From positions 496,001 through 560,000 of the forward strand of contig NZ_QFFY01000003.1 of the NCBI RefSeq assembly GCF_003131205.1: a DNA stretch of 64,000 nucleotides, in the 5' to 3' direction. This stretch comes from Occallatibacter savannae (lineage in GTDB: Bacteria; Acidobacteriota; Terriglobia; Terriglobales; Acidobacteriaceae). Position 1 is the first letter of the stretch; each line of letters opens with the position of its first letter. The position numbers were made by a program, and so were the translations under genes. The notes beneath the pieces were generated by a model, which did not search any database, was not told the origin of the DNA, and saw nothing but the letters and a program-made list of their open reading frames with translations. Shown here one piece after another: positions 38,329 through 45,993 of this stretch.

Positions 38329-38997
38329 CTAAACGAAATTCTTCAGCTTCTCTCGCAGAGTCTGGTACGCCCTGAATAAGAGCGACTTCGTCGCGCTCTC
38401 ACTCAGTTTCAACACATCGCCAATCTGCCTGTAGTCCATCCCCTGGTACTTGTGCATCAGCACTGCCATCCGCTGCCTTTCCGGCAACTCCATCACGTGC
38501 GCCCGGATCGCAGCCATACGCTCATCGCGCAGCATCGTCTGTTCAATCGTCGGCGTGGCATCCGCCACATCCGGCGTCGTACCCGACTCCTCGTCCGGGG
38601 CGTCCAGATATACATTCTGCGCCGAGCGCTCGTGTTTTGTATCCCTCGCGTGATTTACCGCAAGATTCGTCGCGATCCGATACAGCCAAGTGGTAAACTT
38701 CGCCTCTGCCCGGTAGCTCTCGCGCGAGCGATATACCCGCAGGAAAACCTCCTGCGCCAACTCCTCGGCAACCGCCTGATTGTGCACCATCCGGAAGAGA
38801 AAGCTGATCATCGCACGGTGATACTTGCCGACGAGGTAATTGAACCCCGCTTCATCGCCCGCCGCCACGCGCAGCATCACTGCCGCATCGCTGCTCTCGT
38901 CCTCGGCATAGTTCACCCGAGGCACGTCCGGGGTTTGCCCCTTTGCCGGATTCAGCCCCGGCCCCAGTCCCGACTTGTCCAGTACCAGGGTTGCCAT
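38329..38997 (-). CDS. ECF-type RNA polymerase sigma factor
   Basis: Core protein of 222 residues. Region 2 is seen in FNYLVGKYHRAMISFLF and AEELAQEVFLRVYRSRESY; region 4 in LPERQRMAVLMHKYQGMDY followed by RQIGDVLKLSESATKSLLFR. The frame is open upstream to 39411, adding an acidic, Gly/Ala-rich tract of 138 residues with no family look, so I place the start at ATG 38997, although the GAGG there is close to the ATG. It heads the operon with the anti-sigma and DUF3106 genes and probably autoregulates it. Confidence 0.88.
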   Translation of the reverse strand: MATLVLDKSGLGPGLNPAKGQTPDVPRVNYAEDESSDAAVMLRVAAGDEAGFNYLVGKYHRAMISFLFRMVHNQAVAEELAQEVFLRVYRSRESYRAEAKFTTWLYRIATNLAVNHARDTKHERSAQNVYLDAPDEESGTTPDVADATPTIEQTMLRDERMAAIRAHVMELPERQRMAVLMHKYQGMDYRQIGDVLKLSESATKSLLFRAYQTLREKLKNFV

Positions 38998-39525
38998 ATC
39001 CTCTTCGACCCCATCATCGGCCGAATGTTGCGCAAACCCTTCATTTTCCGCATCCGAATCGGGATCCTGATCCGTCTCCGCCTCGGGTTCGGCTCCTCCG
39101 CCGTACCCTGCTGCGGAGCTCCTGGCCGCGCCTGCCCCGGAGCCCTTCACACCGCGAGACTTAGGGTCGTCCGCCCGCCGCGCGATCGCCAACCCCGCCA
39201 CACCGACGCCGCCATCTCCCCAGCCCCCAAGAGCCAAGGCCGTGTAACAGGGCACAACTGTCGTCGTGCCAAAAAGCCGCCCGAAAGAGGAACGTGCCTT
39301 AGCCCCGTAAAGGACATTCAAGGTGGCGATCAGCCGCCCAAACAGACCTTTCTCCATCTCCCCGGGAGCGGACTCACAAATCTTTCGGATTGACCGTACT
39401 CGCCAGCGCATCAGTCACTTGGAGCGTTTCCGCCTCCGCCGCTCCCCACGCACACCTCGGGTTTTGCGGCCCAGCGTCGCTGGTGTTACTCTACCCCATG
39501 GGAGGCCCCTCTGGCCTCTCCCACA

Positions 39526-39562
39526 GGGCGCTTAACTCAGCGGTAGAGTGTCACCTTCACAC
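39526..39562 (+). repeat. attL: 5' half of tRNA-Val left by island integration
   Basis: 37 bases identical to nucleotides 1-37 of the intact tRNA-Val at 49246-49282. Identity stops in the anticodon loop, right after the anticodon, and the following bases do not complete a tRNA. It marks the left junction of the integrated element; left of it is chromosome. Confidence 0.9.
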
Positions 39563-39783
39563 TCTGCACCAACCACGGAACTAAACGGGTTATCCGGTGA
39601 TGATGGGAGCGGAAACGCGCATTTGGAGCAGGCGGGTACTGGCTCCGTTCCCAGATTCGTTCCCACAATTGAGTCCGCGCATCAAATCTCCGGTGGAGGA
39701 TGCCTGAGGGCAAGCATCCCGCCATTCTGTTCCCCGTGCCCGGAGGTCACGCGTCCAGCATGAAGCCAGATATGACCTTTCCG

Positions 39784-39909
39784 CTACTTACCCTTGCGAG
39801 TAGGACGGATTGGCCAAGCCTTCAGACCGTAGTCTTCCGCATACAGCCGGACACCATTTCTGGTGATCCATTTGCGGAAAATACAGCCGGAAGGCCGTTT
39901 GTTCGCCAT
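39784..39909 (-). CDS. 41-residue basic protein in island
   Basis: Short ORF MANKRPSGCIFRKWITRNGV... rich in Lys, Arg and aromatic residues, ending WPIRPTRKGK. ATG 39909; a GGAG lies about 12 bases upstream. The composition is protein-like, and I recall similar tiny basic proteins with GCIF/GCIY blocks in related genomes, though I cannot verify it. Function unknown. Confidence 0.45.
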   Translation of the reverse strand: MANKRPSGCIFRKWITRNGVRLYAEDYGLKAWPIRPTRKGK

Positions 39910-40128
39910 AGTAGTGGGTATCTCCACTTAAGCCAGGCCGTCAACTCCTAGCCGGACCCTCCCGAACAGGAGCTAGCGACCTTTTAGAGTCCGCCCGAAG
40001 GCGGGTCTCGGGTCCGTTGCAGCGGACCTTCGACAAAGGCAATGATAAGGCGAACAAAGTTTAAGAGATGTGGAAAGTGTGGAACTATTGGTGCATTTTG
40101 GGTAGTTCGAGTGGTTACGTATGGGGTG
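39910..40128. other. Island left region with no gene seen
   Basis: Two GC-rich hairpins near 39991-40034 (CCCG..CGGG, and GGTCCG / CGGACC) are the only structure noted. They could be a terminator or accessory recombination sites. Confidence 0.4.
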
Positions 40129-40158
40129 TTGACACCCGGCGGCGGTCAGGATTTAAAT
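40129..40158 (+). promoter_or_regulatory. Candidate promoter of the island protease gene
   Basis: Consensus TTGACA (40129-40134) and TTAAAT (40153-40158) with an 18-base spacer. A hairpin (about 40253-40286, GAGAGTCACAG with its partner arm) lies between it and the gene. Confidence 0.4.
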
Positions 40159-40307
40159 TGGGGTCACCATAGTAGAGGATGTCTTTGCTGAGCGCTCCCC
40201 AACCCGGACGCTATTCAGTCTAAGAAGGCTAACCGCTCATCAAAGCCCTTCGGAGAGTCACAGGCTTGCAGGCTTGTGGCTCTCTTCGTTTATGGGAAGG
40301 AGGCTGA

Positions 40308-41189
40308 TTGATACTCAAGTTGTTGTCCTCATCGGCCGTTCTTGCGTGCGCTTCTCTTGCATGCGTCTGCCCGTCACACTGTCAATCAGCTCAGCCAACG
40401 ACGACAGCCCTTTTCAGAACTTTCATGATTCACACGGCAACAGAGAGTGGCACCACCTTCTCGGTTGATATCGATAGTCGTGAATACTGGATCACCGCAA
40501 AACACCTATTCACTGGTATCAAGTCTGGCCCGCAAGGAGAATTTAAGCAGAAACAAGTTGTCGCGGCAGTTCTCGCCCAGACAGTGGGATCTGAAGGACA
40601 GGATCAACAGTGGGTCACACGTACGTTCTCTGTGCTGGACCCCGGTAAAGATATTGATATTTTGGTTCTCGCCGCTCCAGAGCCGTTACTCCCCGCTGAG
40701 CGTTCATTAGATCCGAATACTAAGGGCATCGGCCTAGGTGCGGATTGCGAGTTCTTAGGGTTTCCTTACGGAGAAGGCTGGAAAGCGCATATGGATACAG
40801 GAGCTACCATTTGGCTGCCATATGCAAAGCACTGTACAACTTCAGCCATCATCAACGCCGCCGGGGACATTAAGTTCTGGGTATTGGACGGGATCAACAA
40901 CGAAGGCTTCTCGGGCGGGCCGGTTTTGTTTGGCACTGGCACCGAACAGAAAGTCTTTGCGGTCATATCTGGATTCCATCAGGAGCTGTTGGATGTGCTC
41001 CCAAAGCCCGATTCGGGATCGATGCAGCAACCTCCTCCGCCTCCAGCACTCGAAGGTGAGAAGCCGAAGGCGCTGGTGGTAAAAACCAATAGCGGGTTTA
41101 TCGTCGCATTCGATATAGCTGCGGCTGTCGAAGCTATACAGAAAAATCCAATAGGCCCCAAACGCGAAGCAAAGAAAATTGAGAAATGA
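40308..41189 (+). CDS. Exported trypsin-like serine protease (island cargo)
   Basis: Protein of 293 residues with a signal peptide (MILKLLSSSAVLACASLACV). A trypsin-fold triad can be placed: His in YWITAKHLF, Asp in GKDIDILVLAAP, and Ser in NEGFSGGPVLF. A Pro-rich linker (QQPPPPPALEG) precedes a Lys-rich tail. It would act outside the cytoplasm, so it is unlikely to be a phage prohead protease. The TTG start at 40308 is supported by AAGGAGG four to five bases upstream. It is the only gene in the island with a clear enzyme function apart from the integrase. Confidence 0.82.
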   Translation: MILKLLSSSAVLACASLACVCPSHCQSAQPTTTALFRTFMIHTATESGTTFSVDIDSREYWITAKHLFTGIKSGPQGEFKQKQVVAAVLAQTVGSEGQDQQWVTRTFSVLDPGKDIDILVLAAPEPLLPAERSLDPNTKGIGLGADCEFLGFPYGEGWKAHMDTGATIWLPYAKHCTTSAIINAAGDIKFWVLDGINNEGFSGGPVLFGTGTEQKVFAVISGFHQELLDVLPKPDSGSMQQPPPPPALEGEKPKALVVKTNSGFIVAFDIAAAVEAIQKNPIGPKREAKKIEK

Positions 41190-41207
41190 GAACCGCTCAA
41201 CGCACGG

Positions 41208-41336
41208 CTAGGCGGGATATAACACGCTTATGGCAAACCAACCAGCGGGTGTTTGAGAAGGAGCGGGGCGTCCATCGTCCCGGGACAGCGTGAGCATCCC
41301 GGCAATCTCCTGAACGGTGTAGACCGGCGGCCCCGT
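41208..41336 (-). pseudogene. Fragment of an excisionase-type helix-turn-helix
   Basis: Directly after the TAG stop of the exported 106-residue protein, the same frame continues for 42 codons and includes PPVYTVQEIAGMLTLSRDDG. This resembles the first helix pair of HTH_17/excisionase domains (YTVxEIAxxLxVSR). There is no start codon or ribosome-binding site and the domain is cut short, so I read it as a remnant. Confidence 0.4.
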
Positions 41337-41657
41337 CTATTGCTCCGCTATGCCAACAACGTTGAGTGATTCCGTGCTCTCCCGGCCCTTCTTGTCCGTC
41401 ACGCGGAGCTTGACTTGCTTGTCCGTGGCCTTCAAGACTTCGTAGTCCTGGCCAACCTGAAAGTTATATGTGCCCCAAGTGGCGAGTTGCTCAAGCGTGT
41501 ATTGCTTGCCATCTAGGGTGCCAGTGATGAAGTTCTGATTGAAGGACGTCTTGTATGTCTTCTCCGCTTCAGTGGCCCGCCGCACGCCCGTGATGTGCAT
41601 CGTTTCAACGTGAGCAACCGCTACCATAAGAAGCGCGAATAGTACGGTCTTCACCAT
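41337..41657 (-). CDS. Small exported protein of unknown function (island)
   Basis: Protein of 106 residues: signal peptide MVKTVLFALLMVAVAHVETM, then a compact beta-rich, charged domain (TYNFQVGQDYEVLKATDKQV; LRVTDKKGRESTESLNVVGI). No family recognised. ATG 41657 has GGAGGGG about seven bases upstream. Its start codon lies within the last codons of the upstream 53-residue gene, so the two are probably translationally coupled. A second exported cargo product beside the protease. Confidence 0.72.
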   Translation of the reverse strand: MVKTVLFALLMVAVAHVETMHITGVRRATEAEKTYKTSFNQNFITGTLDGKQYTLEQLATWGTYNFQVGQDYEVLKATDKQVKLRVTDKKGRESTESLNVVGIAEQ

Positions 41658-41812
41658 AGCCGCCCCCTCCGTGCTGCCAGATTGTACTCCCGGGAATCCC
41701 GCACCGGGAACTGGAGAAGTACGCCCATTGAGGGCTTTGGAGGCCGCCGCTTTGCCTCCCACTCACGCTCTTCCGCCTCCAACTGTGCTTCTGTGACGCG
41801 TCTGTATGACAT
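41651..41812 (-). CDS. 53-residue charged protein upstream of the exported protein
   Basis: ORF MSYRRVTEAQLEAEEREWEA... followed by a Lys/Arg/Pro-rich segment, ending RRGRLW. AAAGGAG lies eight bases before ATG 41812, and its TGA overlaps the start of the next gene (CTATGGTGA). Those two features make it convincing despite its length. Function unknown; the N-terminal half should be a charged helix. Confidence 0.65.
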   Translation of the reverse strand: MSYRRVTEAQLEAEEREWEAKRRPPKPSMGVLLQFPVRDSREYNLAARRGRLW

Positions 41813-41985
41813 TCAACCGCTCCTTTCGGGCTGCTTGCTGAAGTCCACTGTGCAGGAAACGGCAGTTTCTAACCATCCCTAAAAGGTGTCAAGTCATTTA
41901 GCAACATAGAGTTGCGCCACTCAAGGCCGCCATTTAAGGCCGCCGCACCGCCTCAGAAAATATTCTTGTTTAAGACGTTAGTCTC

Positions 41986-42014
41986 TATCCCGAGATTGTG
42001 CTAATCTCGGGATA
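41986..42014. promoter_or_regulatory. Perfect 12-bp inverted repeat, likely operator
   Basis: TATCCCGAGATT and AATCTCGGGATA flank GTGCT. It lies 18 bases before the HTH gene at 42033 and in the region from which the minus-strand pair (41812) is also transcribed. A direct repeat AAGGCCGCC (twice, about 41925-41946) is nearby. Confidence 0.6.
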
Positions 42015-42032
42015 ACGTTAGGACGGTGACTG

Positions 42033-42245
42033 ATGGAGATCAAGCAAATCGCCAACAAGCTGCAAATGTCAGAAGCGGCGGTGGAGATGATATTGAGCCG
42101 GGCGCGGAGGAAGATCGTAGCGGCGGGAGAGGCTAAGAACTTCGTGGCGCTAGTCCTTGCAACACAGTTGAAGAGCGGGGAGCAGTCCCGCGTACGCTGT
42201 GGAAGTATTGAATGCCGCCCGGAGAAATGGATCTACTATGCTTGA
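42033..42245 (+). CDS. Small sigma-70-region-4-like HTH protein
   Basis: Protein of 70 residues. The N-terminal half MEIKQIANKLQMSEAAVEMI with SRARRKI resembles the sigma region 4 helix-turn-helix, so DNA binding is likely. The C-terminal half is unremarkable. ATG 42033 follows AGGACGG. It overlaps the next gene by eight bases. The inverted repeat upstream is a candidate binding site. It may be the element's switch protein, or a small terminase-type DNA binder; the sequence cannot decide. Confidence 0.62.
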   Translation: MEIKQIANKLQMSEAAVEMILSRARRKIVAAGEAKNFVALVLATQLKSGEQSRVRCGSIECRPEKWIYYA

Positions 42246-42771
42246 GCAAATGACGAAGCCTGAGAATCTGATGGCGGCAACCTGGACCCAAGCTGCGCTA
42301 GTGCGGCGGGCGTTCAATGCCGGACCGAAGCGCAAATCAGACCGCAAGTTTGACGATTTGGAAGAGGCTGTCCTAGCGGCATATTCGTCATTCCTGGATC
42401 TTCGCAAAGAGATGCTAGGCGCGGGTCTTTCTAGCAAAGACGTTCGGGCCGCTTTGGTGCTGATGACCGCCATCTACGACGGGCCGCCAATCAATGCCGG
42501 GGCGCTATCACTGCTGACGGTTCCAGACACGATCAAAGAGCTTCCCGAACTTCTCCGCACTGTGGAGCGACGGGCTAAGAACGGGGATATGGCTCCGCTC
42601 GGTGTTGCGTTTTGGCAGCGGGACCGCGACCCGGCGGCAAAAGCTGAGAAGGCCGTATGGGTTCAGTCGTGGTTGGTAGGAGACCGGGCAACAAGGGCCG
42701 TTGTTGGAGCGCGGGAAGCCTTCCGGGACTCAGACGGTAGAGAGACGGACGGCCAATTCGAAGAGAAATAG
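42238..42771 (+). CDS. Hypothetical protein coupled to the HTH gene
   Basis: Protein of 177 residues, mainly helical and charged (SDRKFDDLEEAVLAAYSSFL; GLSSKDVRAALVLMTAIYD; TIKELPELLRTVERRAKNG), no motif recognised. The ATG at 42238 overlaps the stop of the previous gene; GTG 42199 and ATG 42250 are alternatives. A terminator follows at 42842-42864. Position before the capsid gene would suit a packaging or scaffold role, but that is only context. Confidence 0.6.
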   Translation: MLEQMTKPENLMAATWTQAALVRRAFNAGPKRKSDRKFDDLEEAVLAAYSSFLDLRKEMLGAGLSSKDVRAALVLMTAIYDGPPINAGALSLLTVPDTIKELPELLRTVERRAKNGDMAPLGVAFWQRDRDPAAKAEKAVWVQSWLVGDRATRAVVGAREAFRDSDGRETDGQFEEK

Positions 42772-42841
42772 CAGGACCAAGGTGTTACGAATGGGCGCAT
42801 TTTCGGCTATCGTGACAATCGACACGCACGAATTCAGTAGG

Positions 42842-42864
42842 GCGTCCCGCAAGGGGCGCTTTTC
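42842..42864 (+). terminator. Terminator with GCAA tetraloop
   Basis: Seven-bp stem GCGTCCC / GGGGCGC around GCAA, followed by TTTTC. It ends the 42033-42771 unit. Confidence 0.7.
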
Positions 42865-42897
42865 TTTGCGCCAAAATTCGCAGCACTGGAGAAGAAG

Positions 42898-43263
42898 ATG
42901 AACTATCGTGAGAAGTCCACTCAGTTGGCCCTGGACTCAAGCGTTGCAGTCTACGTCCTTGCTAACGCGGATTGCACAGACGTGGAGCTTCTCCAGTTGA
43001 AGCCCCGCACCATGAGCGCACACGAAGCGGAAGCGTTACGGGACCGCTGGCACGGGCGCGGTCTTGATTCCGTTGGCGTGATGGGGCTGGTGGGCACGTC
43101 GCCACGTTGCGCACTGAAGGAGCCGCTCGGGCCGGAGCGTGAATCCCTTCTGATGTCCGCCTTCCTGGAATACCTCCACGGCCTTTTCTGCGATTCCTAC
43201 GCGGAAGAGAAGCAAGACTCACTTCATCGCTGGCATTCATTGCCAGATATGCGTACGCACTAG
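42898..43263 (+). CDS. Hypothetical protein upstream of the capsid gene
   Basis: Protein of 121 residues, start ATG 42898 with GGAG upstream. It has a beta-rich first half (LDSSVAVYVLANADCTDVEL) and an acidic, His-containing C-terminal part (DSYAEEKQDSLHRWHSLPD). No family recognised. It is separated from the capsid gene by 267 bases of structured, apparently non-coding sequence. Confidence 0.55.
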   Translation: MNYREKSTQLALDSSVAVYVLANADCTDVELLQLKPRTMSAHEAEALRDRWHGRGLDSVGVMGLVGTSPRCALKEPLGPERESLLMSAFLEYLHGLFCDSYAEEKQDSLHRWHSLPDMRTH

Positions 43264-43285
43264 AAAGCGACACCGCAAAAAGTTT

Positions 43286-43506
43286 AGGCCGCCCGCGTAA
43301 AAAGGCGCGGGCCATCCGTGACGGCTACCGGAGTACCCGGACGTGAGGCACGGTTGTGCACCAATGGCGCAAGCATTGGCCGGGCGGTGCGATTGGGGAG
43401 AGCTGTGCCTTCAACCCATCCAGGCATAAGCAATCTGGATGGCCGCAAGAGCCGCACCAATCAGAGGGTGCGCGTGACTTCGGATGCAGGACCGGGTACG
43501 CCCGGA
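43286..43506 (+). ncRNA. Densely base-paired leader upstream of the capsid gene (candidate structured RNA)
   Basis: Perfect stems: 43291-43297/43306-43312; CCAATG/CATTGG 43361-43366/43374-43379, enclosed by GCACC/GGTGC (43358-43362 overlapping at its end, with 43386-43390) and GGCAC/GTGCC (43347-43351/43405-43409); CATCCAG/CTGGATG 43417-43423/43435-43441; CGCACC/GGTGCG 43453-43458/43467-43472; CCGGG/CCCGG 43492-43496/43501-43505 with a TACG loop. The capsid frame is open through it, but without a ribosome-binding site. It may be a leader RNA or packaging signal. Short stems can arise by chance in GC-rich DNA. Confidence 0.35.
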
Positions 43507-43530
43507 ATTTCATCCAAAGGATTTTTCAAC

Positions 43531-44841
43531 ATGAGTCAGCTACGTGAAAACATGCAGGAATTCAAAGCAATTCGCGGTGAGATGGCGGCCCTGAGAGCTA
43601 GGGCAGCGTCCGAGAATCGCGACATGCGCCCAGATGAAAACGCGGCATACAACGCGAAGGCGGGCAGAGCCGTTCTCCTTGAGGAGATCATTGCTGAAGC
43701 GGAGGGCAAGCAGCGTGCACCCGGGACGTTGTTCCACGCGGTCAATGGTGACTTTAGCAAGGTGCTCCTTGGCGGCAACGCTGGAGGCGCGGTACCAAGC
43801 CGCAATCAGAAGCAGATGTCACATGAGTACGCGGAGTCTTTCCTCGCTTTCATTCGCTCGGGCGGCAAGCACGCGGCCAGCGCATTGGGTGAGGGCTTCG
43901 ACCCGCTCTTCGGCGGCTTCGCATTGCCCGCACTTCCGGGCGTGTCAGCCGCGTCCTATGAAGGAAGCAACAGCGGCGGAGGCTACGCAGTCTCCGTGCC
44001 TACGGATCAGAACATCGTCACGTTGGGTGTGCCGGACATTGGCGTCAGAAGCATTGCCCGCGTCATTCCCACTCAGAACGATGTGAAGATCCCGAGGGGC
44101 ACGGCATTCCCAACGGCCGCAATCAAGGGTGAGGGTGACGGCACTGGCGTCAACATCTTCACAAGCAGCTCTTCAACGCTGGATCAATTCACGCTCTCAG
44201 CCTTCATGATGGGCGTTGCAAATCCCGTCTCTTGGGAGCTGATGCAGGACGTCCAGACCTTCCAGGAATTCGCCATCACGGATCTAATCCGCTCCGTGAA
44301 CATTCTGGAGGAAGGCTACTTCGTCACGGGCAGCGGAAGCGGCCAGCCTCAGGGCTTGGTTGGCAACGTTGGCACCGGCACCGGAGCGGCAACCGCTGTT
44401 GAAAGCACCGGAGCTTACTTGCTCCAGTCCACTTTTGACGTGGTTGGCGCGTTGAAGTCCGTCTACCATCCCACGGCCGGATGGTTGATGAACCGCAAGA
44501 CCGGGGCGGCCATCAGGAAGGCACAGACTCAGGCCAATCTCTTCGCGCCGATTTGGACGCGTGAGAACGGCCGGGACTTGCTCCACGGATACCCCGTGAC
44601 GTTCTCCCAGAACGTGCCGGACCTGCCCACCGCGACAACCGCCGGTGTGACGCCAATTCTCTTTGGCTCATTCTCGGACGGCTACGTCGTGGGCGACAGA
44701 GGAGGAAGCGGAGTTTTTGTCAAAATCCTGGATCAGCCGAAGGCGCTGGAGGGCTTGACCGTTCTGCTTTGCTACCGCAGGGTAGACGGCCGCGTCCGCC
44801 GCTCGGAAGCCATCCAGGCCGTCTCTATCAGTCACTCGTAA
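43531..44841 (+). CDS. HK97-fold phage major capsid protein
   Basis: Protein of 436 residues. The N-terminal about 100 residues are a charged helical region (MSQLRENMQEFKAIRGEMAA) like the delta/scaffold domain of HK97 capsids. The capsid domain has typical blocks: ARVIPTQNDVKIPRGTAFPT, the SWELMQDVQTFQEFAITDLI spine-helix region, YFVTGSGSGQPQGLVGN, and the P-domain segment LKSVYHPTAGWLMNRKTGAA. ATG 43531 has AAAGGA nine bases upstream; the in-frame extension to 43318 looks non-coding. No prohead protease or portal is adjacent, which is unusual for this family. Confidence 0.92.
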   Translation: MSQLRENMQEFKAIRGEMAALRARAASENRDMRPDENAAYNAKAGRAVLLEEIIAEAEGKQRAPGTLFHAVNGDFSKVLLGGNAGGAVPSRNQKQMSHEYAESFLAFIRSGGKHAASALGEGFDPLFGGFALPALPGVSAASYEGSNSGGGYAVSVPTDQNIVTLGVPDIGVRSIARVIPTQNDVKIPRGTAFPTAAIKGEGDGTGVNIFTSSSSTLDQFTLSAFMMGVANPVSWELMQDVQTFQEFAITDLIRSVNILEEGYFVTGSGSGQPQGLVGNVGTGTGAATAVESTGAYLLQSTFDVVGALKSVYHPTAGWLMNRKTGAAIRKAQTQANLFAPIWTRENGRDLLHGYPVTFSQNVPDLPTATTAGVTPILFGSFSDGYVVGDRGGSGVFVKILDQPKALEGLTVLLCYRRVDGRVRRSEAIQAVSISHS

Positions 44842-45038
44842 CAGCATCGGGCGCGTTGACTTCAACCCAGGCCCGATGGGCCTACACACTCACGCGCCAC
44901 CCTCCAAAGGGGCCTCATTTCGGGTGTGCAGGGAAGGCGGGACCGGCCTCTAGTGCGCCGGTTCAGAAAGTCGCTAGAGCAAGAGGGGCCGTCCGTGCGG
45001 GGAGCGTGGGCGGCCATCTCTGAAAAGTTTGTCGGACC
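44842..45038. other. Region after the capsid gene with hairpins
   Basis: CATCGGGC pairs with GCCCGATG (44847-44880 region), a possible terminator without a T run. GGCCGTCC / GGGCGGCC lies near 44990-45015. No gene seen. Confidence 0.4.
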
Positions 45039-45230
45039 CTAGTAAGCGTTCATGAACAGCCGGAATTCATCGGCATGGTTCTCTGAACAGAAGGAGCCAA
45101 GGATGTGGACGCGGACGGCTTGCTCCTTCGGGAATTCCGTGCCGCACTCACGGCAAATGCGCGTGGGGCCGAACCAAAAAGGCGCAAACCAAGTGAGCAG
45201 CGTCTTCAAGCTGTTCGGTGCGGGAGGCAT
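45039..45230 (-). CDS. Small possible zinc-ribbon protein
   Basis: Protein of 63 residues containing ICRECGTEF (C-x2-C) and GSFCSENHADEFRLF (Cys and His), a plausible treble-clef or zinc-ribbon site. ATG 45230 lacks a clear ribosome-binding site. It diverges from the 45272 gene across 41 bases that contain an inverted repeat (GATATT / AATATC, 45236-45253). Confidence 0.5.
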   Translation of the reverse strand: MPPAPNSLKTLLTWFAPFWFGPTRICRECGTEFPKEQAVRVHILGSFCSENHADEFRLFMNAY

Positions 45231-45235
45231 GAGCT

Positions 45236-45253
45236 GATATTACCCGCAATATC
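45236..45253. promoter_or_regulatory. Short inverted repeat between divergent genes
   Basis: GATATT and AATATC separated by ACCCGC, perfect 6-bp arms in a 41-base divergent gap. A candidate operator; short enough to be chance. Confidence 0.35.
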
Positions 45254-45271
45254 GACAAGACTGGAGGAAAA

Positions 45272-45568
45272 ATGGAGACGGATGCGCAGACAACATTTGA
45301 GGAATACACGAAGGACTTCTCAGAGGCCGATTGGGACTACGCCGAAGCACTCGCATACTTGGCACACGCGCTCTGCCGGGGCTTAAGCGAGGACGACGAA
45401 TTTGAATTCGTGCGGGCCGGGCTGGACAGGAAGCGGGCGCATCCCATCCCGGACCCTCCTGCTTTTGAGATACTCAACGCCGGACTTATTGCGATAGGCA
45501 AGCCGCCAATCACACGCACAACTAAGCGAAGGAAGGCCCGGGGTAAGCTTTCCGGCACGGGTGCGTGA
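45272..45568 (+). CDS. Acidic hypothetical protein (island)
   Basis: Protein of 98 residues, strongly acidic in the first half (METDAQTTFEEYTKDFSEAD) and basic at the end (TRTTKRRKARGKLSG). GGAGG lies close upstream of ATG 45272, so the gene is credible. Its TGA overlaps the ATG of the next gene (TGATG). Function unknown. Confidence 0.65.
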   Translation: METDAQTTFEEYTKDFSEADWDYAEALAYLAHALCRGLSEDDEFEFVRAGLDRKRAHPIPDPPAFEILNAGLIAIGKPPITRTTKRRKARGKLSGTGA

Positions 45569-45993
45569 TGGCCGATACCTGGACGCTCACGCTTGATGAG
45601 CCGGATAGGTACGGACGTGAGCAAGTCCGCACCGTCAACTTGACGATTGACATTCGGGACTTCAAGGACAAGGCAGGATTTGCTTGGTTGGTGTTAGCCG
45701 CCAATCCACACTTGAGCGTCCGCGATATTCAAGCGGTGTTGGCTGGCGTTGGTGAGCAGCATGAGCGTCCCGCCGGATGGATCAGCCGCCGGAGATGGCT
45801 GTTTCACGGCACTGGCAAGCCCGGGAGGAAGAGCAACGCGGACGGCCTGGATGAGAAGGCCCGGAGGATTATGGATGAGAATCCGAATCTATCAAACCGG
45901 CAAATGGTACACGTCCTGCGGGAACATGGCATCCGCCGGAGCAGAGAATCCGTCAGAAAGAACAGAGTGAGTGGCAACAAATGTTCCATGTAA
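45568..45993 (+). CDS. Probable helix-turn-helix DNA-binding protein (island)
   Basis: Protein of 141 residues with two HTH-like stretches: LSVRDIQAVLAGVGEQHERP with GWISRRRWLF, and LSNRQMVHVLREHGIRRSRE with SVRKNRV. The repeated pattern resembles resolvase-type or MarR-like recognition helices. The start ATG 45568 overlaps the previous stop. The last codons (GNKCSM) are encoded inside a 73-bp imperfect repeat that recurs 237 bases downstream. Confidence 0.6.
   Translation: MADTWTLTLDEPDRYGREQVRTVNLTIDIRDFKDKAGFAWLVLAANPHLSVRDIQAVLAGVGEQHERPAGWISRRRWLFHGTGKPGRKSNADGLDEKARRIMDENPNLSNRQMVHVLREHGIRRSRESVRKNRVSGNKCSM

Noticed and set aside
39526..39600. A second functional tRNA-Val at the left island end
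   Set aside because: Only the first 37 nucleotides match; the 3' half, T arm and acceptor partner are absent.
40308..41189. Reading the island protease as a capsid maturation protease
   Set aside because: It has a signal peptide and a trypsin-type rather than U9/S14/S78-type layout, so it should act outside the cytoplasm.
43318..43530. N-terminal extension of the capsid protein
   Set aside because: No ribosome-binding site before GTG 43318, composition unlike the capsid, while ATG 43531 has AAAGGA and starts a typical helical domain. The open frame is kept as context only.
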